From positions 29,581 to 93,580 of the forward strand of contig JALCCG010000063.1 in assembly GCA_023212695.1 (NCBI GenBank): 64,000 bases of DNA, written 5' to 3'. Positions 50,910-61,691 of this stretch are shown here, piece by piece. How positions within the stretch are numbered: position 1 is the stretch's first letter; each line of letters opens with the position of its first letter. The translations under genes and the position numbers were made by a program. The notes below the pieces were generated by a model. The model made no database searches, had not been told where the DNA came from, and saw nothing but the letters and a program-made list of their open reading frames with translations. The stretch is from Sporisorium sorghi. Lineage: Eukaryota; Basidiomycota; Ustilaginomycetes; Ustilaginales; Ustilaginaceae.

Positions 50910-53042
50910 TTAGAGCTTGGTGTGCTCCAGCCCAGCCCATCGTCTGAGCAGCGGTGGAGAGAGCATGGGCAGCCCGGCTGGCGGTGGGATCAAGTGGCTC
51001 GGTCCCGACGTCGCCTCCGTCGCTGCTGCTGCTGTACCACCCGCTGCCGCCGCCGCTGCACTGGGCGAGAGACCGGCCATATTCGACGGCGACGCGAACA
51101 GCGCATGCCGCTGCTGCTGCATAAGGATCTGGTGAATCTGCATCCTGACCGCATGCAAGCCGTGTCGCAAACTAGCCACTTCCTCCTGCACCCTGCCCGC
51201 GTCGAAGCCGGCCTTGACGGCGGCGATGTGGCCCTCCTCCGTGCGCTTGTCCAGACTCGACAACCCGGAGCTGAGGCCTGCGACGGAGGCGGTGAGCGAC
51301 GCAATGGCCGCATCGAGGTTGCTGCGGTCCACGCCGTCGCGGTCGGCATCGGGCAAAGGTCCGGGTGGGAAGTGGTACCCGAGCGGCGATAGGGCCGATG
51401 TGCCAGCGGAACTTGCTTCGAGCGGCGTCAGCATCGAAGCCGAAGTTGCAGATCGACGCGTGGTGGCAGAAGCGCTCGTCTCGGCGCCTCCTCCGAGATA
51501 CGACATGCGTTCGCGCGACGGCGACGGCGTATGCGATGCAAGCCGACTCGACGTGGTGCTCGGCATGGACCGAGCTGCTGCCGGTGGAGCCAGGTAGCGT
51601 GCCGAGGAGTTGTCGTCCAACAGCACAGACGGATGCGAGCTCGACGCTCGCTGTGCCGGCATGCGCGAAGCCGTGTGCGCCTGCTCCCAAAGATCCGACG
51701 ACGACAGGTCGGAATACTGCCGCCTAGCCCACGTCGCCAAGTCCATACTAGGGATGCCCGATGCACTCTGCGCGCGCGGCTGCCTGGCTCCAAAGCTCTG
51801 CTGGCTAAGCGAGCGTTCCCAATTCTGCGCGTCGAGCGGGAACTCGTCCCACTCTCCATCCACGCCCACTTGCGAACCTCTTGCGCGCTGTTCGAGCCCA
51901 ACCGAGCGCAGCTCGCCCGCTGATCGATACCAGCTGCCGAGGCTGTGCACGCAGTCGTCAACACGGCGCGCCTGACCGAGCTGCCTGCTCTGGAAATCGT
52001 CCAGCCGCGCTTTGAGAACGGTGTTTTCCTCCTTGAGACTGTTGACGTGCTGGCTGAAAATGTCGAAGAACGCCTTGAGCGGCTCGAAGCGGCACTCGTC
52101 CTCCAGATGCGTGCGTTCGGTACTTTTTGAGGCTGTATCGGCAAGCCGGGTGAGTCGACGACGCGGACCGACCCATGCACATCCGAAAGCGGAGTGTGGG
52201 CAGAGTACCGGCGCTTCCTCGCAGTCATTTGCAATATGAAGTGTGAGGCGACTCTGGATGGTGTCGAGATGGCAGAACTCGCAGACGGCAGGCTCGGGCG
52301 AGCAGGTTTGCGAGTGAGTTTCGAGCTCATCAAAGCACAAGGCCGTGTCGCAGGTCGGACAGACCACTTTGCGCTTAGGGCACGAGAGGCCATGCGAGGC
52401 CCAGTCCTTGCGCATGACTTTGGCGGAGCATCCGCAGCGTTTGCCTTCCGTCAAGTTCTGATCGACGTACTCAAATGCGCAGTCGGAAGCGACATGACCT
52501 CGAAGCAGGTGACGCTCGCATTCGTAGTCGCAACCCTTGTGTTTGTTCGGGCAGCGGACACGGAGCGTGTCGACCATGTTTTTGATGAGGAGCGCGGTGG
52601 GCTGGAAATCAGCGAGCTCGAGCGTGGTCCTGCAGGTGGGGCATCGTCGCGTCGCTGTTGCGGCTACGAGTGGATCGACATCATCTTCTGCTGCGTGCTG
52701 CGTGGAGAGCGCCGTTGTAATACACTGCTTGCAAAAGGTATGCGAGCATACATTCGAAGCGTACGGCTCGAGGAAAGGACCCAGGCAGATGGGACAGTGG
52801 AGAAAAGCACTGATGCTTGCATCGTCGTCGACATAGTCGAAGCAGTCGCCCGTGGTCCAAGAAAGCTGCTGGATGCCGCTGCTGATGTTGGAGGCGTCGG
52901 ATCGCTGGCTGATGGAAGAGGCTGCTCGGGATTGAAGCGGTCGTGAACGTCCAGAGCGCGTGCTCGAAGACCTCCTACGTGAGACGGTGCGTTGGAGTGG
53001 ATATGCACCCGAGCTGGGCCCTGCTTCGGATGACGCTGGCAT
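50910..53042 (-). CDS. RING and TRAF-type zinc-finger protein
   Basis: A 710-residue protein from the ATG at 53042 (MPASSEAGPS). A RING finger lies at about 83-138 (CPICLGPFLEPY, CSHTFCKQC, CPTCR), with an unusually long insert before the last pair. TRAF-like zinc-finger pairs follow to about 330 (CPNKHKGCDYECERH, CPKRKVVCPTCD, CPHSAFGC). A short coiled coil comes next (HVNSLKEENTVLKARLDDFQ, about 350-370), then a Ser/Arg-rich low-complexity tail with a final coiled segment. The RING suggests E3 ubiquitin ligase activity, and TRAF fingers with a coiled coil suggest oligomerisation; the target is unknown. An alternative start at 53402 reads through poly-Lys encoded by the T-run and is unlikely. 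Confidence 0.75.
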   Translation of the reverse strand: MPASSEAGPSSGAYPLQRTVSRRRSSSTRSGRSRPLQSRAASSISQRSDASNISSGIQQLSWTTGDCFDYVDDDASISAFLHCPICLGPFLEPYASNVCSHTFCKQCITTALSTQHAAEDDVDPLVAATATRRCPTCRTTLELADFQPTALLIKNMVDTLRVRCPNKHKGCDYECERHLLRGHVASDCAFEYVDQNLTEGKRCGCSAKVMRKDWASHGLSCPKRKVVCPTCDTALCFDELETHSQTCSPEPAVCEFCHLDTIQSRLTLHIANDCEEAPVLCPHSAFGCAWVGPRRRLTRLADTASKSTERTHLEDECRFEPLKAFFDIFSQHVNSLKEENTVLKARLDDFQSRQLGQARRVDDCVHSLGSWYRSAGELRSVGLEQRARGSQVGVDGEWDEFPLDAQNWERSLSQQSFGARQPRAQSASGIPSMDLATWARRQYSDLSSSDLWEQAHTASRMPAQRASSSHPSVLLDDNSSARYLAPPAAARSMPSTTSSRLASHTPSPSRERMSYLGGGAETSASATTRRSATSASMLTPLEASSAGTSALSPLGYHFPPGPLPDADRDGVDRSNLDAAIASLTASVAGLSSGLSSLDKRTEEGHIAAVKAGFDAGRVQEEVASLRHGLHAVRMQIHQILMQQQRHALFASPSNMAGLSPSAAAAAAGGTAAAATEATSGPSHLIPPPAGLPMLSPPLLRRWAGLEHTKL

Positions 53043-54038
53043 GGTCTGTCGACGATGATGGCCAGATGATGGTCGTGGATGGATGGATGGATGCAAAGCG
53101 ACAAACGGGCGATTTGAAATGCGCTCGTGCAGATGCGGACATGCCGACTGCCGCTGGACCCTTGGTGCTGCTTGTCGTGTGAAATTCGTCGGGTGAAGCG
53201 AAGACCGAGCGGGGAACGATTTTTCTTTAATTGTTGCTTTACAATAAACGTAACAAACTGACAAAAAATTCGCCGCGATGCCTCCACAGATCCCCAAAGT
53301 CACTTTTTTTTTTTTTTTTTTTTTTTTATATATATATATAGCTTGCATGCACGCTGACGTTGAAATTGGAACGCCATCATGCTGAATCGAGAGTCTGTGC
53401 ACTCGAGCCGAAGTGATCCTTCCCGACTACAGCAATTTTTGCTGTCAGTCATAAGTTGCAGTGCGATGCTCATGGTTGAGGAGGCTGTGTGACTGACTGA
53501 CTGACTGACTGACTGACAGTCTCGCCATGTTACAAGAGCTGCGAAAAGCATGACAACCCCGCACATAAGAAAGGCTTGGCAAGCCCTCTCTTTTCCTCGC
53601 TCTCTCGCTCGCTCACGATCAAGCCACTGTCATCGCCTTGCGTTCTCAATGACGTTTTCTGGTCGGCCTCACCATCAGCGTCTTTTCCCCTCGCTGATTC
53701 CAAGCTGCTGATTGCCTTGATTCGAGACCCTCGTGGATCGCTTCCTCTCCAAGTCTGGCTCGAGCGTCTCCACGATGGTCGCCAGTTTGTCATTGTTGCA
53801 GCTGAGCCCTCGCCCCTCGCCCGCTGAGACAGCTTTTTTGATGCCCTTCCCAAGCTCGCTATCTTCTCATTCGCAGCCTGTGTCGTTGCTGCTTGCTGAT
53901 CAGCTGCCCCTCCTGAATCTCGTGTCCCTGTCTCTCTTTCGCTGTCTTTATCAACTCCAAGGAACCCTCCTCTTCCTCCAACCTTCCTTCTTCCACCTTG
54001 CCTCCACTGACACCACCACGTCAAGGATCTACAAAACC
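53043..54038. promoter_or_regulatory. Divergent promoter with poly(dT), (AT)n and (GACT)n
   Basis: About 1 kb between the RING and SMP-C2 genes. It holds T24 at 53304-53327 followed directly by (AT)6, and (GACT)6 at 53491-53514. A CT-rich leader precedes the SMP-C2 start. Confidence 0.5.
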
Positions 54039-57000
54039 ATGTCGAGCCACCATCCCGGAGAGGGTTGGTCGGACCGCAACCCCGTCCCTACCGTCCAGCA
54101 GTACAGGCAGGAGCAGGAGGCGCGTCTGCAGCATCAAGAAGATCTGCGCCGTGCCACTGCCGCCGCCAACGACTCCAAGCTGGCTACCAGCAAGGCTGAC
54201 GAGGCTGCTCCTGCTTCTGCTACTCACGCCACTGCTTCCGGTGCTGCTCCTGCCATCTCTGGCTCGCTCGATGGTCTGAGACAGCGACACAGCACCTCGA
54301 CTACCGATCAGGCTGCTGCCAGCACTGGCGCTGGTGCTGTCTCAAAGCCGCCCAAGAAGGACAATGTCGAGCAGGCCTCTGGATGCGGTGCCGAGGAAAA
54401 GGAGCGTATCAAGAAAGCCCAAGCGCCCAAAGGCAAAGCTAACGAGTTCGAGGAGCAGGGCGAGCGCATCGTCACGGACCCCACTACGGGCCGCGATGTC
54501 CAAATCCGCGATGCCTCTGAAAACGCCAAGATCAGCCCGGACAAGCTCGACTCGCGCTACGGCCCGGGCTTCTCGTCGCACATCCCCAAGGACCCGTCCA
54601 AGCACCACCCGCTGCACACCTCGCCCTACCCCGCTGAGCCCAGCAATGCGCTGCTCTACCGCTTCCCCGAGCCCGTGAAAAGCGACGTGATCCAGGGCAT
54701 GCACACGGCGTTCAACCAGCTCGCCATCGGCCTCGGCGCCTCGCTCGCGCTCATCTGGTTCTTCTTCGCCTTTGGTAACGGCTGGTGGAAGTTCCTCGTG
54801 CGCACCACGATCCTGGCTACAGTCGGCTTCTGCGGCTGGACGGGCCTGCACCTCCAATCCCGTAAAATCGAAAAGGAACACGAGGCGATCCGCGCCGAGA
54901 TGCACAAGCAGCGCGGCCAGAGCCTCTCGCCGCCCATGCCCGAGAGCGTCGAGTGGCTCAACGCCGCCATCGCGTGCATCTGGAAGCAGATCAACCCGGA
55001 CATGTTTGTGCCCATGGCCGATATGGTTGAAGACATTATGCAGCAGTCGTTGCCTGGCTTTGTCGATGCTGTCAAGATCGACGACATCGGTATTGGCGAC
55101 AACCCGTTCCGGCTCGTGTCGATGCGCGGTCTGTCGGATATGATGAGCGACAAGGAGTACCCTCGCGAGGAGTGGATTAACCAGGGCAAGAAGGATGCCG
55201 CGCAGAACGGCGCCGGCGCTGACGCCAAGAAGCCCAAAAAGGAGGAGGCCAGCGACGCTAAGAAGGAGCTCGAGGCTGCTGACGATGCCGACGGTGACGG
55301 TGTCGCTGACGACGACGAGTCGGGCGATTTCCTCAACTACGAAATCTCGTTCAGCTACTCTGCTCGCCCCGGACAGTCGAACAAGGACCGCGCGAAGAAC
55401 ATCCATCTGATGATCGAGTTCTTCATCGGCGCGTACGACCTCTTCCAGATCCCCTTGCCCATTTGGATCCAGATCGAGCACATCTCCGGAACCATCCGCC
55501 TGCGCGCCCAGATGGTGCAGCAGCCGCCGTACATCCGCAACCTCACTTTCACGCTCATGGGCGTGCCCAAGGTCGAGATCTCGGCCATCCCCATGCTCAA
55601 AGCCCTCCCCAACGTGCTCGACCTCCCTCTCATCTCTGGTTTCGTCCAGTCATCCATCGCCGCCGCCGCCAACATGTACGTCGCACCCAAGAGCATGACG
55701 CTCAACATGGCCCAAATGCTCTCCGGCGACGGCATCAAGAAGGACACGGACGCTGTGGGCGTGCTCGTCGTCGACATCGAGTACGGCGAAGGCCTCAGTG
55801 CGCAGGATGCCAACGGCAAGAGCGACCCGTACGTCGTGCTCTCGTTCGCCAAGTTCGGCCGCCCGCTGTACAGCTCGCGCATCATTTTCGAGGACCTCAA
55901 CCCGGTGTGGAAGGAGACGGCTTTCCTGCTGGTGAGCAAGGACGACATTCGCGCCAACGAGTCGCTCTCGCTCCAGCTGTGGGACTCGGATGCGCGCACC
56001 GCCGATGACATTGTCGGCCGCGTCAACAAGCCTATCAAGGAGCTCATTCGCAGCGCTAATACGCCGCAGGACCGCAAGGACAAGCTGATGGGTTTCGAGG
56101 ATGCCGACGACATGCCCGGAGAGCTCAAGTGGAAGGTGGCGTTCTACGAAAAGGCCGAGTTCAACAAGGCGCTCATTCCGAAGAAGAACAAGGACGAGTT
56201 GACGCAGGTGGAGAAGGAGACGCAGCGCGAGGCGTCGGCCATTGACTCGGACGATGAGAAGATCGCGCTGCACTGCCCGCCCGACCCGGCGTACCCTTCG
56301 GGTATCTTGAGCATCATCGTGCACCACATCTCGGGGCTCGAGAACCGCGATGTGGAGAAGGGCGTCATGGGCAAGGAGCGCGAGGGCACGTACGGGCAGG
56401 ATGTCGACGCCAAAGCGGGCGAGGGCAAAGCTCTGCCAAGTGGCTACGTCGAGTTTATCGTCAACGACGACATTATCTACAAGACGCGCGTCAAGCAGTA
56501 CACCAACATGCCGTTCTACGAGGCGGGCACCGAGACGTTTGTGCGCGACTGGACGCGCACCGAGGTGCGTCTCGCGGTGCGCGATGCGCGTCTGCGCGAA
56601 CACGACCCCATCATGGGCATCGTCTCGATGGACCTCACCGAGGTGTTCAGCGAGTCGTCGCAGGTGACGCAGTCTTTCTCGCTGCAGGACGGCGTGGGCT
56701 TTGGCAAGGTGCACTGCAGCCTTGTCCTCCGCAGCATCAAGGCGCAGCTGCCCAAGAACCTGCTGGGCTGGGACACGGCCACGGTCGAGCTGCTGTCCGA
56801 GATCGAAATCGAGGGCGACGAGAAGCTCAAGTCGAAGAGAATCAAGGTGTCCACGGGCGACGACACTCAAAAGCTGCACCCGGGCCAAGAACTCGCCGAA
56901 GACTCCAAGGCACTCGCGCGCCTGCCCGTCTACGACCGCTACAGCTCGCTGCTCACGTTCGACCTCGGCGGCGGCGGCCTCAACGTCGGCCCTCTGCACG

Positions 57001-57527
57001 CCAAACCCGACGCTGTCGCCGTCGCCGCCCTGCGCGACCTGGCCGACGGCGAGATCGTCGACCTCGAACTCGACATCATGGCCGGCGACAACCTCGGCAC
57101 GCTCAAGCGCAACTACATTGACGAACAGACGCGCAAGACGCACAAGTTTGACGTGGTCGGCAAGCTGCGCGTCAAGGTGCGCATCGACGCGGGGTTGGAC
57201 GACGACCACCTGAGGCTGGTGGAGCGCACGACGGGCCGCAAGGACAGGCACGAGTTTGACGTGTACAACCGTTTGGAGGGGATGCCGAACCGGGCGGTGG
57301 AGAATGCGCATGCCGACGATGATGGGGTGGTGGACAGGAAGGAGCAGAAGCAGATTGACAGGAGTAAGCGCGAGGCGCTGCACTCGAGGCACCGTGGTGC
57401 GATGGGGTACGGTGGGGCTAGGACGGCGGTTTGGGCGAAGGATGGGATCAGGGACAGGATCCGAAGGGCCTCGGCCAAGTTTACGGGCAAGAAGGGCAGG
57501 GATCAGACGATCAAGTCGGAGGCCTGA
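54039..57527 (+). CDS. SMP and C2 domain ER-contact protein (tricalbin/Mug190-like)
   Basis: An 1162-residue protein. A hydrophilic N-terminus precedes two adjacent hydrophobic segments at about 228-275, forming a membrane hairpin. An SMP lipid-binding domain spans about 300-560 (VEWLNAAIACIWKQINPDMF, then IPLPIWIQIEHISGTIRL). C2 domains follow at about 570-690 (GVLVVDIEYGEGLSAQDANG, with the SDPY calcium-site motif) and about 750-900. This order matches tricalbins and fission-yeast Mug190, which tether the ER to the plasma membrane and carry lipids. The second C2 domain has a long insert, and later regions are basic. The ATG at 54039 follows the leader; the open frame upstream is Leu/Ser-rich leader sequence. 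Confidence 0.85.
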   Translation: MSSHHPGEGWSDRNPVPTVQQYRQEQEARLQHQEDLRRATAAANDSKLATSKADEAAPASATHATASGAAPAISGSLDGLRQRHSTSTTDQAAASTGAGAVSKPPKKDNVEQASGCGAEEKERIKKAQAPKGKANEFEEQGERIVTDPTTGRDVQIRDASENAKISPDKLDSRYGPGFSSHIPKDPSKHHPLHTSPYPAEPSNALLYRFPEPVKSDVIQGMHTAFNQLAIGLGASLALIWFFFAFGNGWWKFLVRTTILATVGFCGWTGLHLQSRKIEKEHEAIRAEMHKQRGQSLSPPMPESVEWLNAAIACIWKQINPDMFVPMADMVEDIMQQSLPGFVDAVKIDDIGIGDNPFRLVSMRGLSDMMSDKEYPREEWINQGKKDAAQNGAGADAKKPKKEEASDAKKELEAADDADGDGVADDDESGDFLNYEISFSYSARPGQSNKDRAKNIHLMIEFFIGAYDLFQIPLPIWIQIEHISGTIRLRAQMVQQPPYIRNLTFTLMGVPKVEISAIPMLKALPNVLDLPLISGFVQSSIAAAANMYVAPKSMTLNMAQMLSGDGIKKDTDAVGVLVVDIEYGEGLSAQDANGKSDPYVVLSFAKFGRPLYSSRIIFEDLNPVWKETAFLLVSKDDIRANESLSLQLWDSDARTADDIVGRVNKPIKELIRSANTPQDRKDKLMGFEDADDMPGELKWKVAFYEKAEFNKALIPKKNKDELTQVEKETQREASAIDSDDEKIALHCPPDPAYPSGILSIIVHHISGLENRDVEKGVMGKEREGTYGQDVDAKAGEGKALPSGYVEFIVNDDIIYKTRVKQYTNMPFYEAGTETFVRDWTRTEVRLAVRDARLREHDPIMGIVSMDLTEVFSESSQVTQSFSLQDGVGFGKVHCSLVLRSIKAQLPKNLLGWDTATVELLSEIEIEGDEKLKSKRIKVSTGDDTQKLHPGQELAEDSKALARLPVYDRYSSLLTFDLGGGGLNVGPLHAKPDAVAVAALRDLADGEIVDLELDIMAGDNLGTLKRNYIDEQTRKTHKFDVVGKLRVKVRIDAGLDDDHLRLVERTTGRKDRHEFDVYNRLEGMPNRAVENAHADDDGVVDRKEQKQIDRSKREALHSRHRGAMGYGGARTAVWAKDGIRDRIRRASAKFTGKKGRDQTIKSEA

Positions 57528-57548
57528 TGTGTCGAACTTTTCCCAGAA

Positions 57549-57586
<38 letters not shown>

Positions 57587-58112
57587 ACTCTTTGTGTTTC
57601 TCTCTTCTCGTTCTCTCCCGCTCGTGTACCCTGGATCGCACCGAAAACACGTCTTCAGTTCCACTTTGTACAAACTCTCTTTCCGCCTGCAATGCAATTC
57701 GTGATTCCAAGCTCCTTTTCTCAACTGCGCTATCTGACACCCGACATCCGCTGCTCAACGTGACTCGACACTCACGCACGCATGCGAGCTCGGACGTAGC
57801 GGTCAGACCGGCGCTCATCCGTCGTCGTCGCACGTTCACAAATGGCGATGGTCGGTGTGTGACTCGATCCGACGGCTCGGCTAAGCGTTATGTCAACGCG
57901 GGGGGAGGAGATTTTAGCGTTGGACCCTTGACAGGCGTGATAAGGCTTTTCTCGTTTAGAGTTTTGTCGGAAGGAAGCGTTCCGAGCGTGCTTAGCAGTG
58001 CAGCTGCGGAGTCCGGTGGCAGCGCCGGCGGTGTGCGACTGCCCCGCTCGCAAAGGTATAAGAAACGTCCTTCTCTAGCTACGTTTCCTTTCCTCCCCCA
58101 AAAAGGCAAACG
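57528..58112. other. Intergenic region
   Basis: About 585 bp between two plus-strand genes, with a (CT)n run at about 57552-57582 in the 3' flank of the SMP-C2 gene. No gene seen. Confidence 0.4.
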
Positions 58113-58688
58113 ATGACGCACCCGACGTTTGACAACGAGACATTTCGACTCGCCGTTCCAGGCACAGCGCTCTACATGCGGCCGGTGCGCCTCTCGGACG
58201 CGCCAAACCTGCGCGACCGCTGCGCCGACCCGCTCAACGTGCAGTTCCTCCCGCACCTCCAGGGTAAAGAAAACCAAACAGTCGCCGAGGTCGAGGCGTG
58301 GATCAAAACCGTTCAGGCCGGATTCAACAGGGACAGCCTCTTCCTCGTCATCGTCGACAACGCTTCCGGGGATGTGATCGGAGAGGGCCCGCTGGGGTAT
58401 ATCAACTGGGAGAAGAAGGAGGCCGAGTCGGGCGTGATGTTGGACCATCAGCAGGCAGGTAAGGGGATTGCGACGAAGGTGTTGAATGCGAGCATGGACT
58501 TTGCGTTCAGCGAGCTAGGGCTGGAGAAGGTCAAGTATGGGACGTTGCAGGATAACAAGGGCATGGTGAAGGTGTTAATGGAGAAGCTCAAGGTCAAGGG
58601 AACGCCGGAGGAGAGAACCAGGAAGGATGGCAAGAAGGAGTACAACTTTGCGTTCACCAAGCAAGATTGGCTCGCTGCTTCGTCCTGA
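58113..58688 (+). CDS. Small GNAT N-acetyltransferase (RimJ/RimL-like)
   Basis: A 191-residue single-domain GNAT protein. After a RimJ-type start (LYMRPVRLSDAPNLRDRCAD), the acetyl-CoA binding loop reads LDHQQAGKGIATKVLNASMD at about 110-129, with the conserved Q-x-x-G-K-G-I-A pattern. The downstream GLEKVKYGTLQDNKGMVKVL segment provides the usual Asn. Such enzymes acetylate N-termini of proteins or small amines; the substrate is unknown. The ATG at 58113 follows a TC-rich leader. No targeting signal is visible. Confidence 0.8.
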   Translation: MTHPTFDNETFRLAVPGTALYMRPVRLSDAPNLRDRCADPLNVQFLPHLQGKENQTVAEVEAWIKTVQAGFNRDSLFLVIVDNASGDVIGEGPLGYINWEKKEAESGVMLDHQQAGKGIATKVLNASMDFAFSELGLEKVKYGTLQDNKGMVKVLMEKLKVKGTPEERTRKDGKKEYNFAFTKQDWLAASS

Positions 58689-59121
58689 AGCGTCCGAAAA
58701 AGCTCGCCCACCCCCAACGAAAGATCAAGCCCCGTCATGGTCAACTTCAACCAAAAAGGAAGGCCTCTCAGCCGATTCAACGGAATCGACGCAGAACAGC
58801 CGCGGCCCATACACCCTAGCCAGCCTCGACAGGATTCATCCGGCATGGCTTGAACCATGACCGCCAGATCGAAATGTACTTCCAAGTTGTAACGCCCAAC
58901 CGCCGCCGCTCCTCCGATAGCACAACTCAAAAAGACTGCCGCAAAAGCATCGCAGTCACAACCAAGCAGCTTGCCATCGAGGCACAATGGAATCGAGAAT
59001 CGCATGCACATTGACAATCGAAAGAATCGGCAAAAGACAGAACGGAACATGGTCGAGGAGCTTGTGAGATACGAGTAATGCTTGTCGAACCAAATGGCGT
59101 ATCACAGCTCACCACCGCGTC
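58689..59121. other. Convergent 3' region
   Basis: About 430 bp between the ends of the GNAT gene and the cupin-like gene. No feature recognised. Confidence 0.4.
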
Positions 59122-60717
59122 TCAGCTAGGAGCACGGTCCTTGCCCTTGAGAGAGTGGGAATGGATCGAAAGCCCGCTGCACATGTAGTGTTGAAGCCTG
59201 TCCACAGCCTCGTCCAACAGGAGCGAGGTCCTGTCCGCGCCAACCTCAGCAGAGGACGAGAACCTGGCGAGGGCGTTCAGCGTGTCGTAAGGCCGATTGT
59301 GCGGACAGTCGTTGCCGTCCTTGGCACCGTGCGCGTTCTTGGCAGCGCTCTCGTTGACCAAGGCACGATACTGTTCGATCTTTTTGACCACCTGCTGGAG
59401 ACCCTGGCGAAAGTCTTGCAGAGCGCGGTCGCTCGGTTTGCCCTTGGTGGTCGAGAAGCGGGGCAACGGCGTCTTGTTGAAAGAGCCCGGCTTTCTGCCC
59501 GCCTTGGCCGTGCTGGCGCCGAGGTGCCTGGCCAGCTCCATCCACAGCACCACGTTGATGTCCATGCGCTCTACCTCCATCTCGTCGAAGGGCGAGTAGC
59601 CGTTGCTCTGCTGTTCGATGTACGAGTCCATGAGACGGTTGCTGCATCGGACAATCGTGCTGAGCTCCTTCGAGGTGGGGTTGAGAATCTGCCGGCTGGT
59701 GAGCGCGACATGCGAAAGCGCCACCATTAGATTGATTGTGCCGGCAGCAAGGTAGACGGCGTCGCCGGTGCGAAGCACGTTGATGTGAGGATCCTCGAGC
59801 TCGTCCAAGTGGTCACACTGGTTCGTCTCGACGCTGCGGCTCAACTTGTGCCAGGCGTCAAAGTTGTGCTTGGTGCTTGGCCACGAGATCAGCAGCAGTG
59901 AACCCTGCACGACTGCATATAGGATGCCGCAGGTGGGACCGACAAAGCAGAGAGGACGCTTGGTGCCAGCCACCGCACAGTGGACAACGTCGACGGGAGA
60001 GTCGGCTGAAATGCGCGACAGACCGAAACGAGCAGGGTTAGGTGGCGCAAAGCGCAGCGAGGTGCAGCTCATAACGCCGCCGTCGAGCTCGGCCAAGGCG
60101 GAATACCACCTCAAGTGACGGGGCACACCGAAGTGGCTCTCCCACAGGGCTTCAGTGAGCGCAAGAGGATCAGCGTGGGTTGGCAACAGGCCTACATCTT
60201 CAGCCGGCTCGGGAAAGGCATCTTGGCAATCTGCGTCGAGGTCGAGGAGCACCTGGCGGAAAGCGGGTCGCGACAGGAAGCAGTGATCGATGCCGTTGAA
60301 GAGGACGGGCAGCGAGAGCCGAAACGACGCAAAGCCGGTGGAGTTGCGCATGACGAGCTGCCGTATCTTGCCATAGCTGCGCAGCGCTGAGATGGCGAGG
60401 GGCAGACGTGCCCACTCGGCCTCGAACTCGGTGGTGTCGGTGACCTGCTTGTTGTTCTCGCTGACGTGGCTAGGGCCTGCTTCAACGTCGACGTCCTTCC
60501 ACGCCTCGTCTTTGGCTTTCGAGTCGGAGCTGGGCTTTGGTTTGAGATGCTCGAGCTTCGCCTCTTCTCGACGAATGTGCTGGAGCTTGGGAGGCAAAGC
60601 GTCGCCGAGGCTGTCGAGGATCTCGAGCAATTTGGCGCGGGAGGGAAGCATGTCGGTGGCGCCCTCTGCATAGACGTCGAACGCCACGCTGGAAGGCAAG
60701 CAGTCGTGATGGCTCAT
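59122..60717 (-). CDS. Hypothetical protein, possible cupin/JmjC-like fold
   Basis: A 531-residue protein not recognised with confidence. Residues about 240-345 have the texture of a JmjC/cupin barrel: CGILYAVVQGSLLLISWPST, where JmjC proteins have a K-x-W-x-x-W/P pattern, then INVLRTGDAVYLAAGTINLM, like the P-G-D-x-(V/L)-(F/Y)-x-P-x-G strand. The His and Asp iron ligands of active dioxygenases are not evident, so it may be inactive or another fold. The rest is helical and charged. A start at 60717 was taken because it is the first ATG of the frame. Basidiomycetes have many divergent JmjC-like proteins of unknown role. Confidence 0.55.
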   Translation of the reverse strand: MSHHDCLPSSVAFDVYAEGATDMLPSRAKLLEILDSLGDALPPKLQHIRREEAKLEHLKPKPSSDSKAKDEAWKDVDVEAGPSHVSENNKQVTDTTEFEAEWARLPLAISALRSYGKIRQLVMRNSTGFASFRLSLPVLFNGIDHCFLSRPAFRQVLLDLDADCQDAFPEPAEDVGLLPTHADPLALTEALWESHFGVPRHLRWYSALAELDGGVMSCTSLRFAPPNPARFGLSRISADSPVDVVHCAVAGTKRPLCFVGPTCGILYAVVQGSLLLISWPSTKHNFDAWHKLSRSVETNQCDHLDELEDPHINVLRTGDAVYLAAGTINLMVALSHVALTSRQILNPTSKELSTIVRCSNRLMDSYIEQQSNGYSPFDEMEVERMDINVVLWMELARHLGASTAKAGRKPGSFNKTPLPRFSTTKGKPSDRALQDFRQGLQQVVKKIEQYRALVNESAAKNAHGAKDGNDCPHNRPYDTLNALARFSSSAEVGADRTSLLLDEAVDRLQHYMCSGLSIHSHSLKGKDRAPS

Positions 60718-61691
60718 TTTGGTGGAAGTCGTAGCTGTGAGGGCGGCGGTCGCATGGTTGCGAGAAGAGAGAGAGAGAAAAGCTGATTGGAGGGCGCCTT
60801 TTTATGTCTTTCACTCTGCCTTGGCTGAGCAGCAGCAACAACGAGTGTCGAGCACTCGCCACCAAAAGGGACAGCCGAAAGCTGAGCCAGAGTGTAGAAG
60901 AAGGCGAAATAGATGACAAGGTGCGTTGATGCGTGGCGATTTAGCTGGCCAACTTCGCAGCAGCCATTTGACCAGTCAGACGCGGCACATCCGATGGGAA
61001 AGGCCACGAGAATCGGCTTGCTTCCCGACTCAGCTTTGACATGCAGGGTCCAGCCAAGAGTCGCAGCAGATTCACAGGATTTTTGGGCTGGGCTTGCCTT
61101 AACACGAGTCGCAGTGACTTTCTGAAAGCGAGACGGAAGTGCCGAATAACTCACGACCCGCTGACTCAGAGGAAGAGGACCGTGCACCTGCCAAGGGAAG
61201 GCGGCTGGGCTGCGACACTGAGCTGACAGCCTAGTCTCGCCTTGCTTCGCTCCAAAGCAATCACAAAAGGCGTCGCGGCTGCTCAGCCGAAGACTCGTAG
61301 GCTGCTGCTCCTCTGTGAGTGACAATAACGCAACGCGTCGCGTCACGTTGCTAGCTTGCTTCGCAGTCCTTGCAGATTGGCTAGGCGAGTTGGTGCGCTG
61401 AAGAATTCTAAGGATTTGTGTGACGGGAAAGGGATGCGATACGAATACAAGATGGGAAAGGGGCAGAGGGAAAGGCGATCCAAAGGATGCGCAGCGAAAA
61501 AAGAGCGTGGAAGACCGAAATTGATGGCTGTCTGCAGGTGGACTGTACGAGTCAAGGTCGAGCTGAGCTGAAGAGACGCGGTCGATCTTCGTTCTTGCTT
61601 CCATCATCTCCATTGTATGACCTAACTTGCCTGCTTGCTGCGACGATGTGACGACCTTTTCTCTCCTCCTGACGCGCTGCGATTTCAGCGC
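60718..61691. other. Upstream region of the cupin-like gene
   Basis: About 975 bp between two minus-strand genes. A roughly 300-codon open frame crosses it but is composed of low-complexity, domain-free sequence and overlaps the promoter. Treated as non-coding. Confidence 0.4.

Noticed and set aside
53043..53402. Upstream extension of the RING protein
   Set aside because: It translates the T24/(AT)n tract; no similarity ahead of 53042.
60714..61613. 300-codon open frame on the minus strand
   Set aside because: Low-complexity, no domain, and it covers the promoter of the cupin-like gene between two tandem genes.
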